Part shown: in pieces, positions 45,516-58,480 of the stretch
Numbering within the stretch: the stretch's first letter is position 1
Layout: each line of letters starts with the position of its first letter
NCBI GenBank assembly: GCA_025024175.1
Contig: QCXZ01000041.1
Location: forward strand, 38,869,786 to 38,933,785
Source of the DNA: Rhyzopertha dominica
Taxonomy: Eukaryota; Arthropoda; Insecta; Coleoptera; Bostrichidae
Direction of reading: 5' to 3'
Length of the DNA: 64,000 bases
Position numbers and translations under genes: made by a program
Notes under the pieces: model-generated
Database searches by the model: none
What the model saw: the letters and a program-made list of their open reading frames with translations, nothing else
What the model was told of the DNA's origin: nothing

Positions 45516-48500
45516 TGATCCTTTATTTAATAACCTTCACCTTGCTATAGTAGAACGTTAACACTTTGCATTGAATTCGTTTTTAATAACAATAAAAGCT
45601 AGTGTTTTAGGCAAGTTTAAGGTATACATGCTAGAGACAAAAATAGTAGTTTAATATTAATTTATAGACTCGTATAGTTGAAGTTAATAAACGTTACTAC
45701 ATAATCAACTGGTAAGAACAGAGTTAGATACATATATTTGTCTGCAAAAAAATAATTAACAAGAGGTAATGAGTTGGTTTCTCTTTCTTATATATTTGAT
45801 TTTAGAAGAAAAGTTGTGACAAATACAGTCTCCTATAAATTGGCATTATACTTGTAGATTGGTAAGGACGGATTACCAAATTTTGAAAATAATACAGTAC
45901 TAAACAGTACAGCTCATTTAAGCTATGCGGAGTCTCAGATCCCCTACAGTTTTCCATAATTCCCGATATTTGATCATGTTCTTCACTTTTAAGGAGGATA
46001 TGTTTGTCTGCAGCAATATCTTCTTCCTTGGAGATATGCCAGAAGATAACGTTTTACTCTCCCATGTAGCTATTGGTAAGAAATTATGGCTTACTAAGGT
46101 GAACAGTATTTACATTCATTGGCAAAAATTATATGTATGTTAGGACGCAGTGTATCTTTCAGCAAATAGTAAACTTCTTAATTTAGTACTCCATCTTAAA
46201 CAGCTGTTTAGCTAAGGGATCATCAATAAGAAAAACGTATCACACTTGCAGAAATCTAACAAATATGAAGCATTATTTAAAGACCAAACAGTGCGCTTGT
46301 TCGTCGTCAACTCCAAAGGCTACAGTTTATTTCAGCTATTTATTTCGTTCAAATTTATTGAATACTCGAATTATACATATATTATAGAAAGCACTCCTAC
46401 TTTATACATAGAAATATTTTATTTAAAAAAATATCAGTATAACATTAGAAGCATGGTAAAAATTAATAATAAATGATATAAATTAGTTTACGCAGGTTCT
46501 TCTTTATACGCGATAAACTTTGAGACTTAGTTTATGGTTCTTCAGTCTGTGTAACCCACTTGTCCAAAACAGTAATCTAGCTGCTTTCAAACTTTTCTGA
46601 CGGCTAACCTGTACATTAGTAATTGTTATAAAGGTTATTCAACATCGTTTCTTCTTTAAGAAAGCGAAATTCTGTACTGAATACGTCTCCTCCCTTGAAA
46701 GCGACTATAGCCCAACAAAGTGTATCTATCTAGAAAAAATCTAGAAAATCTAATTGAAAAAAATACACCAAGTTTGCACCAAATATGAATTTCAGCCAGA
46801 TACAGTTACAACTTTTAGATAGTTAGTGAGGACAAAAGATTCTATGTATAGTAGAAAGAATGAGCATTCTCTTCCTCTTGACAAAATTGACATTGCATCA
46901 ACTGAATGATTAGAAATTACTGAAATGACCTTTAAAGCTGTAACTAGTGTTCATAACATTTCTATTATAGGGAATAAAAATAAGATTGAATTTATATTTA
47001 TTATTTATATATATTCCTGTTAAAAGTATCTTTATTTTAAACCTCACATTTAACTATTTTTTCAGTAGGTAGTTGTGCCAATTGAACCAGAATACGGTAG
47101 GCACTTCTGCTGCTCCCTCATACACTTGCAGACCGGTCGTCTACGTGGGGTTAGCTGCTAATGGGCTTCCATGCAGTGCATGCTACAGGAACCTGCATTA
47201 TTTTTCTTTCGTATATGACCTTTTGTTTGTAGCTGTATACAGATTTAGAATCCACTTATTTATCATTTTCTGCAAGTGGCAATAATGATTCGTGCGCCTT
47301 CCTTAGGTTTCTCTTGCGTGATGATGTCGACGCTTTTTTGGCTGATTGTATTTGTGTTCATTTGGTTCACTTGCTGAAGCTGTAAGTGAGATGGTGATAT
47401 GCGAGATATTCCTGGTCTTCGGGCATTACGTCAGGGATACTTTACAGTTGGCCAGACTTTCTGTGGCTGGACTTATTTCCATGTCTTCCTAGTTTTTATA
47501 TTATACATAGTTGTGTGATCGTAGTTTATTACTCTTCCTTGGAGTCTGTAGATAATGTTTATTTGTTCATCAGTATTATGTGTTCCTTCAATACTTTCAT
47601 TGGAATGTTGTGTCAGATTCCATGTTGACTACTATTTTCTTGGGCAGTATTTTCACTGTAGCTGCTATGATTTCTTCTCCTTCCCTGAAACCACCTTGTT
47701 TGTGGTCGTTTAGATGTGCTGGTATTCGTTTGACCATTTCCATTGAATTATATTGTGGTCGTGGTTCCTGAACAGTTTGCTCCGAGCTAATTCTGAAGTT
47801 AGGTACGTGTGTTTTGTCTTGTGTGATTTACACCTTTCTTCTCATTTTTTTTCTTGTAAGGTTTTTGTCTTCTTGTTGGGTAATAATCTACTCGTGAGAA
47901 TTAATGAGCCAGTGTGTTTTTTCTGTCCCCGAATTTCCCGTAAGTAACAAAAATGCGTGATTTCCTGTACATACCGTTTCAAGCATTTTCCCTTTCCTTA
48001 ATTTTTGTTTTGTCTTCTTTCGGTTGCGTCTTTTACCAAAAGAAGGTCTAGAAGTACTAGGTTTCTGTTTATTTTCTGTGTGAGTGGATATCAACAAGCC
48101 ATGCATCACTGGTTGAAACAGGTTTGATACGTAATACTGGACTATTAATAGACTGTGAATTACTTTGTTTAGTACAGCATTCTTGGAGTTTCACTTTTTA
48201 TTGCGACAGAACTAAAAAGCAGAAGTAGGTAGCAGAACCAAATTTACATTTAGTATTTGAGTAAATTTTTAAATTCCCAAATATGTTATGTGCGAACCGG
48301 GTACAGAAGTAATTCAAACATGACTTGCAAATAAGTTCATATAATATAAAGTAAGTTCATCGACATAATTTTGACGACTCAAGCTTCGTTCGCGTTTTAT
48401 TCTTTTTTAATATATCTTATTTTTTATCAGATAACAGATAGAAACGCAAAAATCTATCACAACTAGACACCGTAATACGTAGTTTGTAAAACCACCGCTC

Positions 48501-50364
48501 GATGACGCGCATAGGTTAATCTCTTTTTAAATCTATTTACGTAGACTGCAGGTTTTACACCCCACAAATTTTTCTTAAATGAAACAAACATACCAAGTTT
48601 TTCGTACCTGTTCAATGCAGTTCGATGTTGATTCCATTTGTTGCACTACACACATCTAAACGATATCGGGGGAATGTTGTATGCAAAAGCTCACGAACAA
48701 AAGCGACCTTGCGTTGAAATACTTCCAAATTTTTCTTTCTTGTAGTGAAGATTTTATATTTCTACCTTCTCTTGTAGCTTTCCTGTCACGGGTTAAAAGT
48801 GCTCCATGACTTTACGGACACGCGGTACCTACATCTGATAACTTTGGAATTGCTCATTTTCTGAATACCTAACAATTGCAGCAAAAAAAACTGTCATGTA
48901 CATTGATATTATATTATATATTGATTCTTTTGCAGACATGATTGTCAAGTAATTATTTGTTAATTAGTTAATTTACTTAATTTCCTGCTAATCAGATGTA
49001 CAAATTTTGGCGTTTTGTCCTTAGTATATCGAAGCCCTTCTTTTGTTTGAATGTAACAATGCTCTGCCGCGACACGCAAAAGATTCTCGGAATTACTAAA
49101 ATTAAAAAGGTGCTAATGAAAGAATATCCCGGCTGCGGATTTTATCATGATAAATGTCGGGTTATTAAACTTTGTCCCCAGGGATGATATTTTTCTGCCT
49201 CACTTTCACCGATATTAAACGAGCTGGCAGCCCATGAACATTTTTGACTGCAAACGAACCCCTGATATACCTAAAAGTGCTTTATGTATTAGCCCCCCTG
49301 CCGTATTACCTTGCGCATTAGCGATCGTGCACAAATGATATCACGACCACATCATACATATTGTGTTGGTAAATTATTAACGAGTCCCAGTGGAATCAAC
49401 ACGAGCCTATTGTATACGGGACAATGGAATAAACTTTATAATTTTCTGTAGTAAAGTGTCTGTTCATTTTCTAGTAGTCTGTTTACAACGAACCCGCTTT
49501 TAGCGATCTTTCGCCTATAGCGAACCAATCCAAAAAGTACGAACCAAAGTATCATTATACCCGTGTTATATAGCAAATAAAGAACCCGTTTACAAAGAAG
49601 TTTCGGATAAACCGAACCATAATTTTTTGGTATAACCGCAAAAGCTTTCAGTTATAACGAACTTAAAACAGAATTTACCAGGGTTGCTAATGTGTGTGTA
49701 ATTACACGATATGCAGTATTTTACAAGCTGCGCTAAAAAATTTCGTGCGTGTAAACGCATGCAATTCAGTGGTGGGACTAAAATAGCGAACGTCTTGTTA
49801 AAAGTCACATATTCTTGATTTTTCAACATTATTGCGTTGTGGCTCGGCTTGCGCTCTGCAAAACATCATTTACTTGCATTATGCATGTGATAACTGAGAG
49901 CTTAACTGCGTGCAACACAGCTTGATGATTTTTACAACTTTAGGTAGAGCTCTGTCTTTAGGTACATCATCTATGTCCTGAAGGCCTACATTCATAAGTG
50001 ACGCGGTTTTAGAGAAAACACATAAGCTTTTCTATTCCATTCTATCTTCTGCGATGCGACCCTACAAATAGGGCGGGCGTTACACTTTAGACCTTTCGAT
50101 CCATTATGCCCACACCGTAGCGTAAAAGAGTACTGTCATCTCAAAAAGGTGTAGTATCTCTTTCCAAGGTAACCCATAAAGATTTTCAGGCTCCATAAAT
50201 TGAGAGCTATTTTTTTTTCAATTTTTTTGCCGTCCAGCGGTCCGTAATTGGTAAGGAGGTGAATCCGAGTTTCCTCCTTTTCTGAGCAGACCCTACAGCT
50301 GCTGATTCACCCATATTATATAGGTGTTCAGTAGTCAGTGTCATGTAACGACACCCACCACTAA
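45516..50364. other. AT-rich sequence with faint retroelement traces
   Basis: The segment 47080-48060 is T-rich on + and, read on the minus strand, resembles decayed LINE coding sequence, but no motif is secure. The segment 49490-49700 repeats AACGAACC/TATAGCGAACC words like pogo/Tigger termini. A GC-balanced island lies at about 49010-49450. No gene recognised. Confidence 0.35.
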
Positions 50365-51246
50365 TCACTTTTGGGAACGACTCAGGCTAAGAGCGTTCCT
50401 GATCAGGCATAGGTCCAGTGATAAAAACCCTAGATTGCCCCAGTTCCGGCGCGTCCTCCCAGTACAAGCAAACTGACGACCAAGCCATTTTGTGATCTCA
50501 GCCCTCAGTATGCTTTGTCGTATAGCTATGGAAGCTTGCGGTCCGAGATAAGATGCTGACGCCGGCCTTTTCGCTAACCGATCGGTCGTTTCATTGCTTT
50601 CAATGCCTGCGTGAGTTTGCACCCAAATCAAATTAAACCGATTATGCTGGGCTAACCTTATTACGACAGTCCAGTAGTAGACCCTAACACAGACAGGCGC
50701 CCGAAGTGCCGCCTGGCTATCGCAGCAACTCTAGTACTCGAGTACCCTCTAATGAGGTTCTCAAGAACACATACCAGAATTGCATAAATTTCCGTTTGGA
50801 ATACGCTAGGGTACTCTCCCATTGACAAACTTAGTTGTACCCTAGGAAATGTACCACATACTCCCGCACCTGTGCCTGTATCTGTATAAGAAGCTACTCC
50901 TCTTTATCGGGGATATCGATTCTGTTAAGGTGTATCAAAACATATCGTCGTGTTAATCCTACCATTCTTCATTGAGAGAATAGCTTGATCTCCTCCCCTG
51001 GATTTCCAGCTATCTAAAGGCCGCTCTCCGGGCTTCATACTCTACCCTTACGTGTAGAGGGTCTAGTCCCAGAAGCATGTTCATAGATGCAGTAGGTGGC
51101 GTTCTTATACTACATATTGTCGTAAGACAGCCCAGACGTTGAATTTGTCCTAACCGTTTCCCTACTGTTTCGCTGTGGAGGGCCACCATACCAGGGCGGT
51201 GTATGTAATAAGAGGTCTCACCACAGTTGTTTCTGGTGCTTACCAT
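50365..51246 (-). pseudogene. Non-LTR retrotransposon 3' part: RT end and RNase H remnant
   Basis: The minus-strand frame 51246-51010 contains RLGQIQRLGCLTTICSIRTPP, then TASMNMLLGLDPLHVRVEYEA, the characteristic segment between reverse transcriptase and RNase H in R1/Jockey-type LINEs. After frameshifts, fragments of RNase H follow. The frame 50631-50365 holds the last RNase H motif, IWVQTHAGIESNETTDRLAK, where the family has H-x-GI-x-GNE-x-AD; the last catalytic Asp is conserved. Stops and indels between 51010 and 50631 show decay. Poly-A-like sequence on the minus strand near 50230-50210 may mark the 3' end. Confidence 0.72.
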
Positions 51247-51729
51247 ACTACCGTTTTCTTCAAAAATATTGGGTAGGGTAGGAATGTGCCAACCCTGATT
51301 TAATTACTCCATTTATTTTCTACACCCTCCAATGAGTTACCCAAACATAGACATATTTTTTATTTATATTTTTACTGAGCTAGATATCTGGGTAATACAG
51401 TTTTTATTACCAGAACCACAACGAGTTGAGGTTTTTTGTTCGTTTTTATTCTTTAAACTTGGGATACATACCTACATACATAAAATTATGCAAAGTTTTA
51501 ACATTCTACTTCGTAATGCAAAAAAAATAAGATGATGATGACTTCTGCATGCTGCTATGCCCAAAGTTCAAATTTTAGCATTTTTAGAAGAATTAGAATT
51601 GTATCTATATAACGAGCAAAAATTAGTAATATAGCATGCAAGCGGAAAATCCGAACGTGGTGAAATAGCAGTTGGTCAGTGTTAAAGTACATACATTTTG
51701 TATATGAGGGTTGATTGGCCTATATTAAA

Positions 51730-52130
51730 AATTCGTTCCTATAAACAACACGGCACTGCCATGATGCAGGCCGACGATCAAATTACGTGCAAGCGCGTAT
51801 ATCGGACGGACCGACCGCCAACTTTTTAATAAATATTAATTTAATCGCCGACCACCGCAAACAAAGCATCAATTTGCAGTGTGGAGTGGGGAACCGGAGT
51901 CGGGTGAAATTTGTAGCATTGTCGGCATCATTGCGTTCAATATTTCAAGTTAAAATTAATTTGAGTTTTCCGGCGCCGCCGCTGCAGATGCTGTAATTCG
52001 GAATCTATTCAGACGGGATGTTTTTCCCAGCGGGATATTTTCTCGTTTTCTTATTCCGGATTAATGCATCCGCAATGGCGAAACTGCACGCCGTTTGATG
52101 AATAAACATCAACCGCTGCTAAAAACAACA
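51730..52130. other. GC-balanced island without ORF or repeat signature
   Basis: The sequence switches from AT-rich to mixed composition with many CpG (for example 51760-51920 and 51970-52090) and back. No splice-bounded exon or transposon feature was seen. It could be a conserved non-coding or regulatory element. Confidence 0.3.
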
Positions 52131-52379
52131 AATTGTCTAGGTGAGTAATTAATTGTTAGTCATTTAAAGCCTATGAACATAGCTTGGAATGAGAGTCTTT
52201 TATTACTAGAGGACAGTGTTGATGATTTTTGATAGTCAGCTTTGAAGATAACATCAGTTGATAAATTAGCCTTTTGAGCATTCATACCTTTACATGCAGA
52301 AGTCACATGAACTTAGATACAAGATATAGTATTTGGTAGTTGGTGATGTTTAAATTTGTCTTTAGAAGAATTTAAACTG

Positions 52380-53215
52380 GTGATACCTCAAATAAAAGCA
52401 CGCTTTTGACTTTTTCCGACGTTTCGGTTTTGGTTCCTTAGGAAGGTTTTAACTGAAACGGCGCACAAAGTCAATAAGTATGGTTCTATCAAAAGCCTGC
52501 TTCTATTAGACGTAGTTACAAGATGTAGACCATTTCTCAAAAATTATACCATTCCATTATTTGCCATATTGAGGGTTGGTGCTTTGCTACATTTAATGCC
52601 ATTGTTCCTTCCAAATATACTTTGCTCGGAGGTGGTTCGCTAATTGGCCAGTGATCATTTTCCACTGTTGTATGTACTCTGAGTGAGCTGTTTTTTTATT
52701 CCTGGCTGTTGTTTTACCCATCTCTTCTCTAATTTTTCCTGCTTTATGTTTTCTATGCTATATTTCCCTATTCTCCTTTAGCATCATTTCTAGCTATCGT
52801 TATTCGTTTTTCCTTTTGGCCTCTGATAGTTCTGCCCATATATCCTAGCTGTACTTGTTTTTATTCGCCTCTGATGTTAACATGTGCTGTTGCTGTTTTT
52901 GTTGCTTTCACGTATGTCCTTGAGGCGTGTAAGCTTTGTGTGCACCTCTTCTTTCCATTCTTGACACTTAGTTTTTGCAGTTTACCGAACTGATTACTTA
53001 GATGTGGTCTATTTGTGACATACTTATCTTTGCTAATTTGATCCTAGTTTCCGAGATGGGCTTTAAAATCCTTCATTAGGATTATGCTTCCCTTGATGAC
53101 CGTGTTCTTATTTTTTGCGTAATATTCCTAAAAACTGTTGCAACCTGCATTCTGTTATTCATTGTTAATAGTACAACGTACCTGTTTGACTTTTGTTCTT
53201 TTCCTCCAATAAAAC
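52380..53215 (-). repeat. Decayed retroelement (probable LINE) 3' part
   Basis: Read on the minus strand, 53215-52600 gives lysine- and glutamate-rich fragments in shifting frames. The 3' end near 52440 has CCGAAACGTCGG after an imperfect hairpin, a motif seen at the 3' ends of several insect retroelements. No catalytic motif survives. Confidence 0.35.
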
Positions 53216-53252
53216 ACCATTTCTAATATCAAAGTTATTTATTACCTGCATG

Positions 53253-53595
53253 TACAGGGCTTTTATAAATGATTCATGCAACTCGGGCGGCGTTGATTTA
53301 TGAATTCTTTGTGCCGCCTTTTTGTAACTGCTGCCAAGCTACAGTATGCATGGCGATAGTACTGAAGGTTATAGATCAACGTCACCGCACAGCTCTGAAA
53401 TATGAGCTTTCTGCAACCTTACAATTAATTATCTTACAAAACACTACATAATATATTGAAAATAGACACTCCCGTTTCCTCATATTCTCATACAGATGAC
53501 AAGTATACGTCACTTTCCTGAGAGGCGGCAAATTGATTTAATCGATAATTTCCATAAGCACCCTGGATGCGTGAATCATTTATAGAAACCCTGTA
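53253..53595 (+). mobile_element. Tc1/mariner-type MITE, copy 2 (best preserved)
   Basis: 343 bp including the TA duplication at both sides. Terminal inverted repeats: CAGGGCTTTTATAAATGATTC at the left and GAATCATTTATAGAAACCCTG at the right. TA target and length fit a non-autonomous mariner derivative. Copies at 13253-13573 and 58995-59373. Confidence 0.8.
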
Positions 53596-53601
53596 TAATT
53601 T

Positions 53602-53743
53602 ATGATTATAGGAGTATTTAATTGTGTTTTGCAGTTAATATATTTTTGAAAACGTATCCTCAGATTTAACCAAGAATTAAATATATTTTCAAAAACGTAT
53701 TTTCCTGCAAAACCCAATTATATACTCTTATAATCATTAATTG
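53602..53743. repeat. Imperfect hairpin
   Basis: ATGATTATAGGAGTATTTAA...TGTTTTGCAG (left) pairs with CTGCAAAACCCA...ACTCTTATAATCAT (right) with a few mismatches. It lies directly beside the MITE at 53253-53595. Confidence 0.6.
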
Positions 53744-54662
53744 TACATACAGGTAATAAATAACTTTGATATATGTATAATAATGAGTGGTGCAAAAAGT
53801 GTTGTATATGAGGACATTGTCAACCAGGAAACAGAAACGCCCTAGAACAAGGTGGTTGAGTGCAGTGCTTGGGGACTTGGAGGAGAAATCAGTAAAGAAT
53901 TGGAATGACAAAGCTAAGAATACATAGCAATGGTAGCAAATTGCTTAAGCTATTTGCCTGATTAGCCTATTATTGCATTTTAGGCACGAGAAATACATTA
54001 ACAGAAACTACGCACTTCTGTAAAGCATACGGCCTATACGAATTAGCCCAACTAAAATTGTGTTGATGACCTGACCTGACCTAAACGAAGACTGCAAACT
54101 AGGCGGGCCACGACTGTGACAGCCACTTATAACCTATATGTTTCGACACTGATTTGTATCGATCCAGAAAAGTACCTACCGAAACGCCAAGTGTCTATAG
54201 AAAATATTGGGTATTAAAAGTAAGTAGTAGTAAAAGTAGCAATACCTAGAAGCATCAGTTCGTATCGTTTATCACTAGATTGAACACAACAGAGGTTTTC
54301 ATTTATCACGGAGCCTTAAATTTATCCGAACAATTGGCTAGGAAAGTCTTTGTTATGTTATGTTGTGACATTTTGAATTGCCCTGCTCAAATATGTACAG
54401 GTTAGAACAAACAAAATTTTTGCATTAGATTTGTGTTCGCGATTAGTATATATGAGCCGGGAATCTCGACAGCAATTTTCAATTGGTGTTGTCTTATCGC
54501 TTGCCTTCGTTTGTTTGTTTGTAAGAAATGCACATTTACGACACAATCAATTCGTCTATAGGAATGCTGCTGTCATTTTACATACGAGTTGGCATTTTAT
54601 GAAGGATAATTCCTTTGTGGAAGGACCCATTGTACCATAAACTTCTATGTGGTGAGCATTTT

Positions 54663-54735
54663 CAGAGCTGAGTTCATCGTGGACGTAGTTTGTGTTCGCA
54701 CGGAAACATCTACGTCCACGATGAACTCAGCTCTG
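54663..54735. repeat. Perfect 26-bp inverted repeat next to a hammerhead-like motif
   Basis: 54663-54688 and 54710-54735 are exact reverse complements (CAGAGCTGAGTTCATC... ). Immediately after comes CTGAAGA (54732-54738) followed by GCGAAACATC (from about 54759), in the order of hammerhead core boxes. Stem II between them is weak. Confidence 0.65.
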
Positions 54736-56059
54736 AAGATGTTCATCATAGCAGTGGGCGAAACATCAGTAAAGAGGTCTCCATGAATACGGCCAACTAA
54801 TCCGGAATCATATACCACTACGGATTTCGGCTTTGAAAACATCAATCATTATATCAATATTTGTTTTATTTCTCGCTACAAATGGGTAAAATTTAACTCT
54901 GAAATTTTGTGTTTATAATTCTCCTAATTTTCTACCGCTCGAGTATATAGCAATAAAATCCACGTGTGCCCACCTGGAAAGCAAAATCATCACCGACCTT
55001 CCGCTTGGACGCATGCACGGTAAACAAATTACATTCGTGCGAACCTACTCCGTGCAAAAAAGTTGGCCTGGTTAAAAGCGCTGATATAAATTTTAATTAC
55101 GTCCTTTCCCGAGTCGGGTGGCAAGCACCACTGGGTGTGGGCGGCCCCAAAAGAACTCCCCCACACGTGATGAGCTCTGAGTGGTTTGCGATATCCGACT
55201 GCACGAAATCAATTTCACGTGCTAGTACAGTTTTTGTGGAAGGCGTTCGCATTAAATTTAACGAACCAGCGCAGCGTCTGCTTTATTGGTTTCTATTTAT
55301 CGTTTAAAAGTTTTCTAGAAGGCACAGACGGATAGGCAACTTTTAATTTTTATATTTGCTTTCTACTTACAATTTTTAATGACCAGAGGTTCTGATGTCA
55401 TTTTCGGTGCTTTACTTCTCATTTCAAATTGTTTTTTACATCAAACATTTTCTAGATCTTTCAGTAACTGCGAAATGACTAGGAGACAAATCAGTGTTGT
55501 CAGTAATTCTAAAGTTACTGCAGTGGCATATGCTTGGCTAAAACTGCAGCTTTAGGGTCTTACAGGAGTCATTTGCATTTATCATGCAATCGGGTAATTG
55601 TTTTAACGTTGATTACGATTAGCTATTTCAAGTAGAACCTGTCTATCAGAACATTGCTTATAAACAAGACTAAGATCAACGACAAACTCATCTAACAAAG
55701 AACTATCTATACATTCTGATTGTCAAATACTATGAAGAATAATAGTTTTTAAAACAAAATTTATGCAATAGTATAATTTATAAGAACAGAATAACAGAAA
55801 AGGTCAAAAATCTATAAATTGAATAGATTTTTTTAATCAGCTGATTCATTCGAATCAAATAAAACGCTTTCGCAGCAAGAACAATCAACTGCATAAAATA
55901 GTTGTAGAGCGCTAACAAAGGTTTTACTCCTCTCAGTCTAGCAAAGCCGATAGGTTGATAATTAAAAAGATAGAAACACCGAAGAGCAAAAGAAACAAGC
56001 CTGAATCCAAAAAGCAACGTATGTGAAATATCCTAATTATGTCAACAACACACTTATCA

Positions 56060-56676
56060 ACAAACAGCTTACGTACAAATTCTTAACAGCAAGGTGTCTA
56101 TTTCCGGAAACAGAAGGTTTCTGAATGGCCATTCAACACCAGGTAAGAGACACCAAATACTATAGAAAATACGTGATTAAAGTTACAACAATTGTAGATG
56201 AAAGCTGCAGAACATGCCAGGAATTGAATATACTGAAAAACAACAATGTAGCAAAAATCACCCACCGGGCTATTGCGCAAGAATCTAACCTTGAGAGCAA
56301 CAACCAGCCGTACTATCTATACCAGCCTACAGCAATACTGGTAAACCCTCTATAAGCTATACTGGGCCGTACCATATACACAGATAGAACTGTGGCACAT
56401 AATAGACCAGACATCGCGCTACAGCATAAAATACACAAAACAACTTATTTAGTTGATATTGCTGTTTCTAATAACATAATAGCAACTTACCAAAGTAAGA
56501 TAGACAAGTACCAAGCTTTAGCAGCTATAGAGTTAAAGTGCATCTGGAATCAAGAAAACGTTGTTATTATACCGGGAATAACTCCATACTTATTCACCAA
56601 TCATCTCACCTATCTGGGTCTGCCAGATAAATCTGTCCAAATTGTGCGTAAACACCTTAACCAAATACATCCATAG
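56060..56676 (+). pseudogene. Non-LTR retrotransposon C-terminal remnant
   Basis: From about 56112 the frame reads EGFLMAIQHQVRDTKYYRKY and then DESCRTCQE, the Cys-containing start of the C-terminal domain of a common insect LINE ORF2. An internal deletion removes the expected middle. After a stop at 56353 a second frame (56392-56676) reads AHNRPDIALQHKI and TTYLVDIAVSNN, ending LGLPDKSVQIVRKHL. The NRPDI...YLIDIA motif is typical of this domain. At least one stop, one frame change and the deletion make it non-functional. Confidence 0.72.
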
Positions 56677-56978
56677 ATAACCTAGACAGATCCTTTATCA
56701 CTTATTATGTGATATTACGAATGTATAATTAATTATTGAATGTTTTATTGGGTACAACGATAAGTTTTCGATGGGAAAATATTTTTTCACCTGTACTCGA
56801 ACCCTTACCTGGAATAAATGAATATTTGTTAGTGAGACCTAATGCCGTCAGCGCCACCTAAGCGGAACACTGCATTCTAGCCGATTTATATGTTATAGTG
56901 AGTTGCTAACTAAATTACGCTGAAGAATTGCGGAAAAACAACACGGAAGCTTGCCAAATTAATNTGTGCCCTACTTCC

Positions 56979-57134
56979 CCTGCCCACAAGCCGTTGATAG
57001 CATTGCAAAAAATTTATAAAATTCCTCTTGAACTGGTTGATGACCCGCTCTATTCTCCGGATGTAGCACCGTCAGACTACTATGTGTTCTCGAAGCTCAA
57101 AAGACATTTGAAAAGTAAGATTTTGGACAAATAA
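56979..57134 (+). pseudogene. mariner transposase C-terminal fragment (second lineage)
   Basis: One frame gives PAHKPLIALQKI, then DDPLYSPDVAPSDYYVFSKL and KRHLKSKI. The PYSPD(L/V)APSDY(Y/H)LF signature contains the third catalytic Asp of mariner transposases, here changed only at the first position. It differs clearly from the pseudogene at 42.7-43.85 kb, so a second mariner lineage invaded this region. Only about 50 codons remain. Confidence 0.72.
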
Positions 57135-58480
57135 TTTATGAACGTTCTGCTATATAAGTCTTAAAGTATAAGTATAGTGTTGATTACGTTTTATATGATA
57201 GGCCAGATAAATATTAAAATGCCCTCGTATCTGTTTCTTTCTTGGCATTAAAATTGTTTGTTCGAAGATGGATATTATTAAAAAATAGATATGAGGTACC
57301 CGGAAATAAATAAAATTGAAAAACAAAATCAGAAAAGGAATAACATTCAGAACCGTTTAACTGTATTCAGTACATTACTATTCGTTTCCAAATTTAGTGA
57401 ATTTGATTATCTGTCTGTTCGTTGCCTAATAAAACGAATATAAATATGTGTTTATTCAGGTCCCAATAAAAATAAAAACAACTATTCATTTATTTCTTCC
57501 CGAATATTCGTTTATTCGTTGCCGAATATTCGTTTTATTGTATTCGAGTGCGAGTATATTGGATACGAATAGACAACACTACTATATACTTCTAATGATA
57601 GCTAACTAGAATGTCCATTGAACGTTTCATATTTGCTTTTAAATTACCTGTTCGATAACATTACATTCTGAAGTAATACTGTAATATTTCGCTGTAACAG
57701 ATGGTGGGAAATTGTCCATATTCAGCAGCAGCACTCATTAGGTGTCGTGTTCATTAGTGGCAATGTATAACACATAAATGCAAAAAGAACTTTGCACGAA
57801 ACCTACAATATAAATATGGCTCAAATTACTTGTCGCTGTGCCGTACCTTAATGGAAACATAATGACTCGGCTTCTAACAAAGAAAGGCAGTTTGTAATTC
57901 ATGTATTCTTAATATAACAAAGGTAGGCAGATTAAGTCCGTACAATTCCTCACATGAAGTAAATTAAGACATACGTCGCCTGGAAGGATGTGCAAGTAAA
58001 ACATCCATAAAATGAATATTAGGCCTGATGAGGACATATTTTGTCGAAGCTTTGGCATGCTGCGAATTTTTTTTGCAGCAATAGATATTTAATTGTATAG
58101 ATGTCGTTGCCAGTATATAGTGGTGTATTGATGTAACCTAGTTTGAATCCCGGTGAGAACAAGGATGTTTAAATATAAACTTAAAAACAGTTTTATAAAT
58201 CACGTTCCATTTTTGTGCTCCTATTAACACAGAGATGCCGTTTGAAACTAATATCTGCACCGCGGCTAAAACATAAACTGAAGGCTACAAATCGTTGAGT
58301 TGAAAGGATGGGTTTCACTGGCCAGCTACAACACACATTTTGCAATTAATTCGGAACATGACAGATACCACCGGAGCTCTGCTCATCTCGTGTCATAAGT
58401 TGCCGATCAGCCTTATTCTGATGGCAACAAGCCGCCCACGTAAGAAAGCAGTCTGGTACAAAATTCAGCGGCGACAAGGT

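Noticed and set aside
58025..58060. CTGATGA...GTCGAAGC as an active hammerhead
   Set aside because: GAAG replaces GAAA, stem II pairs only with a shifted register and no stem I is visible. Kept only as a related decayed motif.
58141..58165. GTTTGAATCCCGG as a tRNA T-arm
   Set aside because: No matching acceptor, D-arm or anticodon stem in the surrounding sequence.
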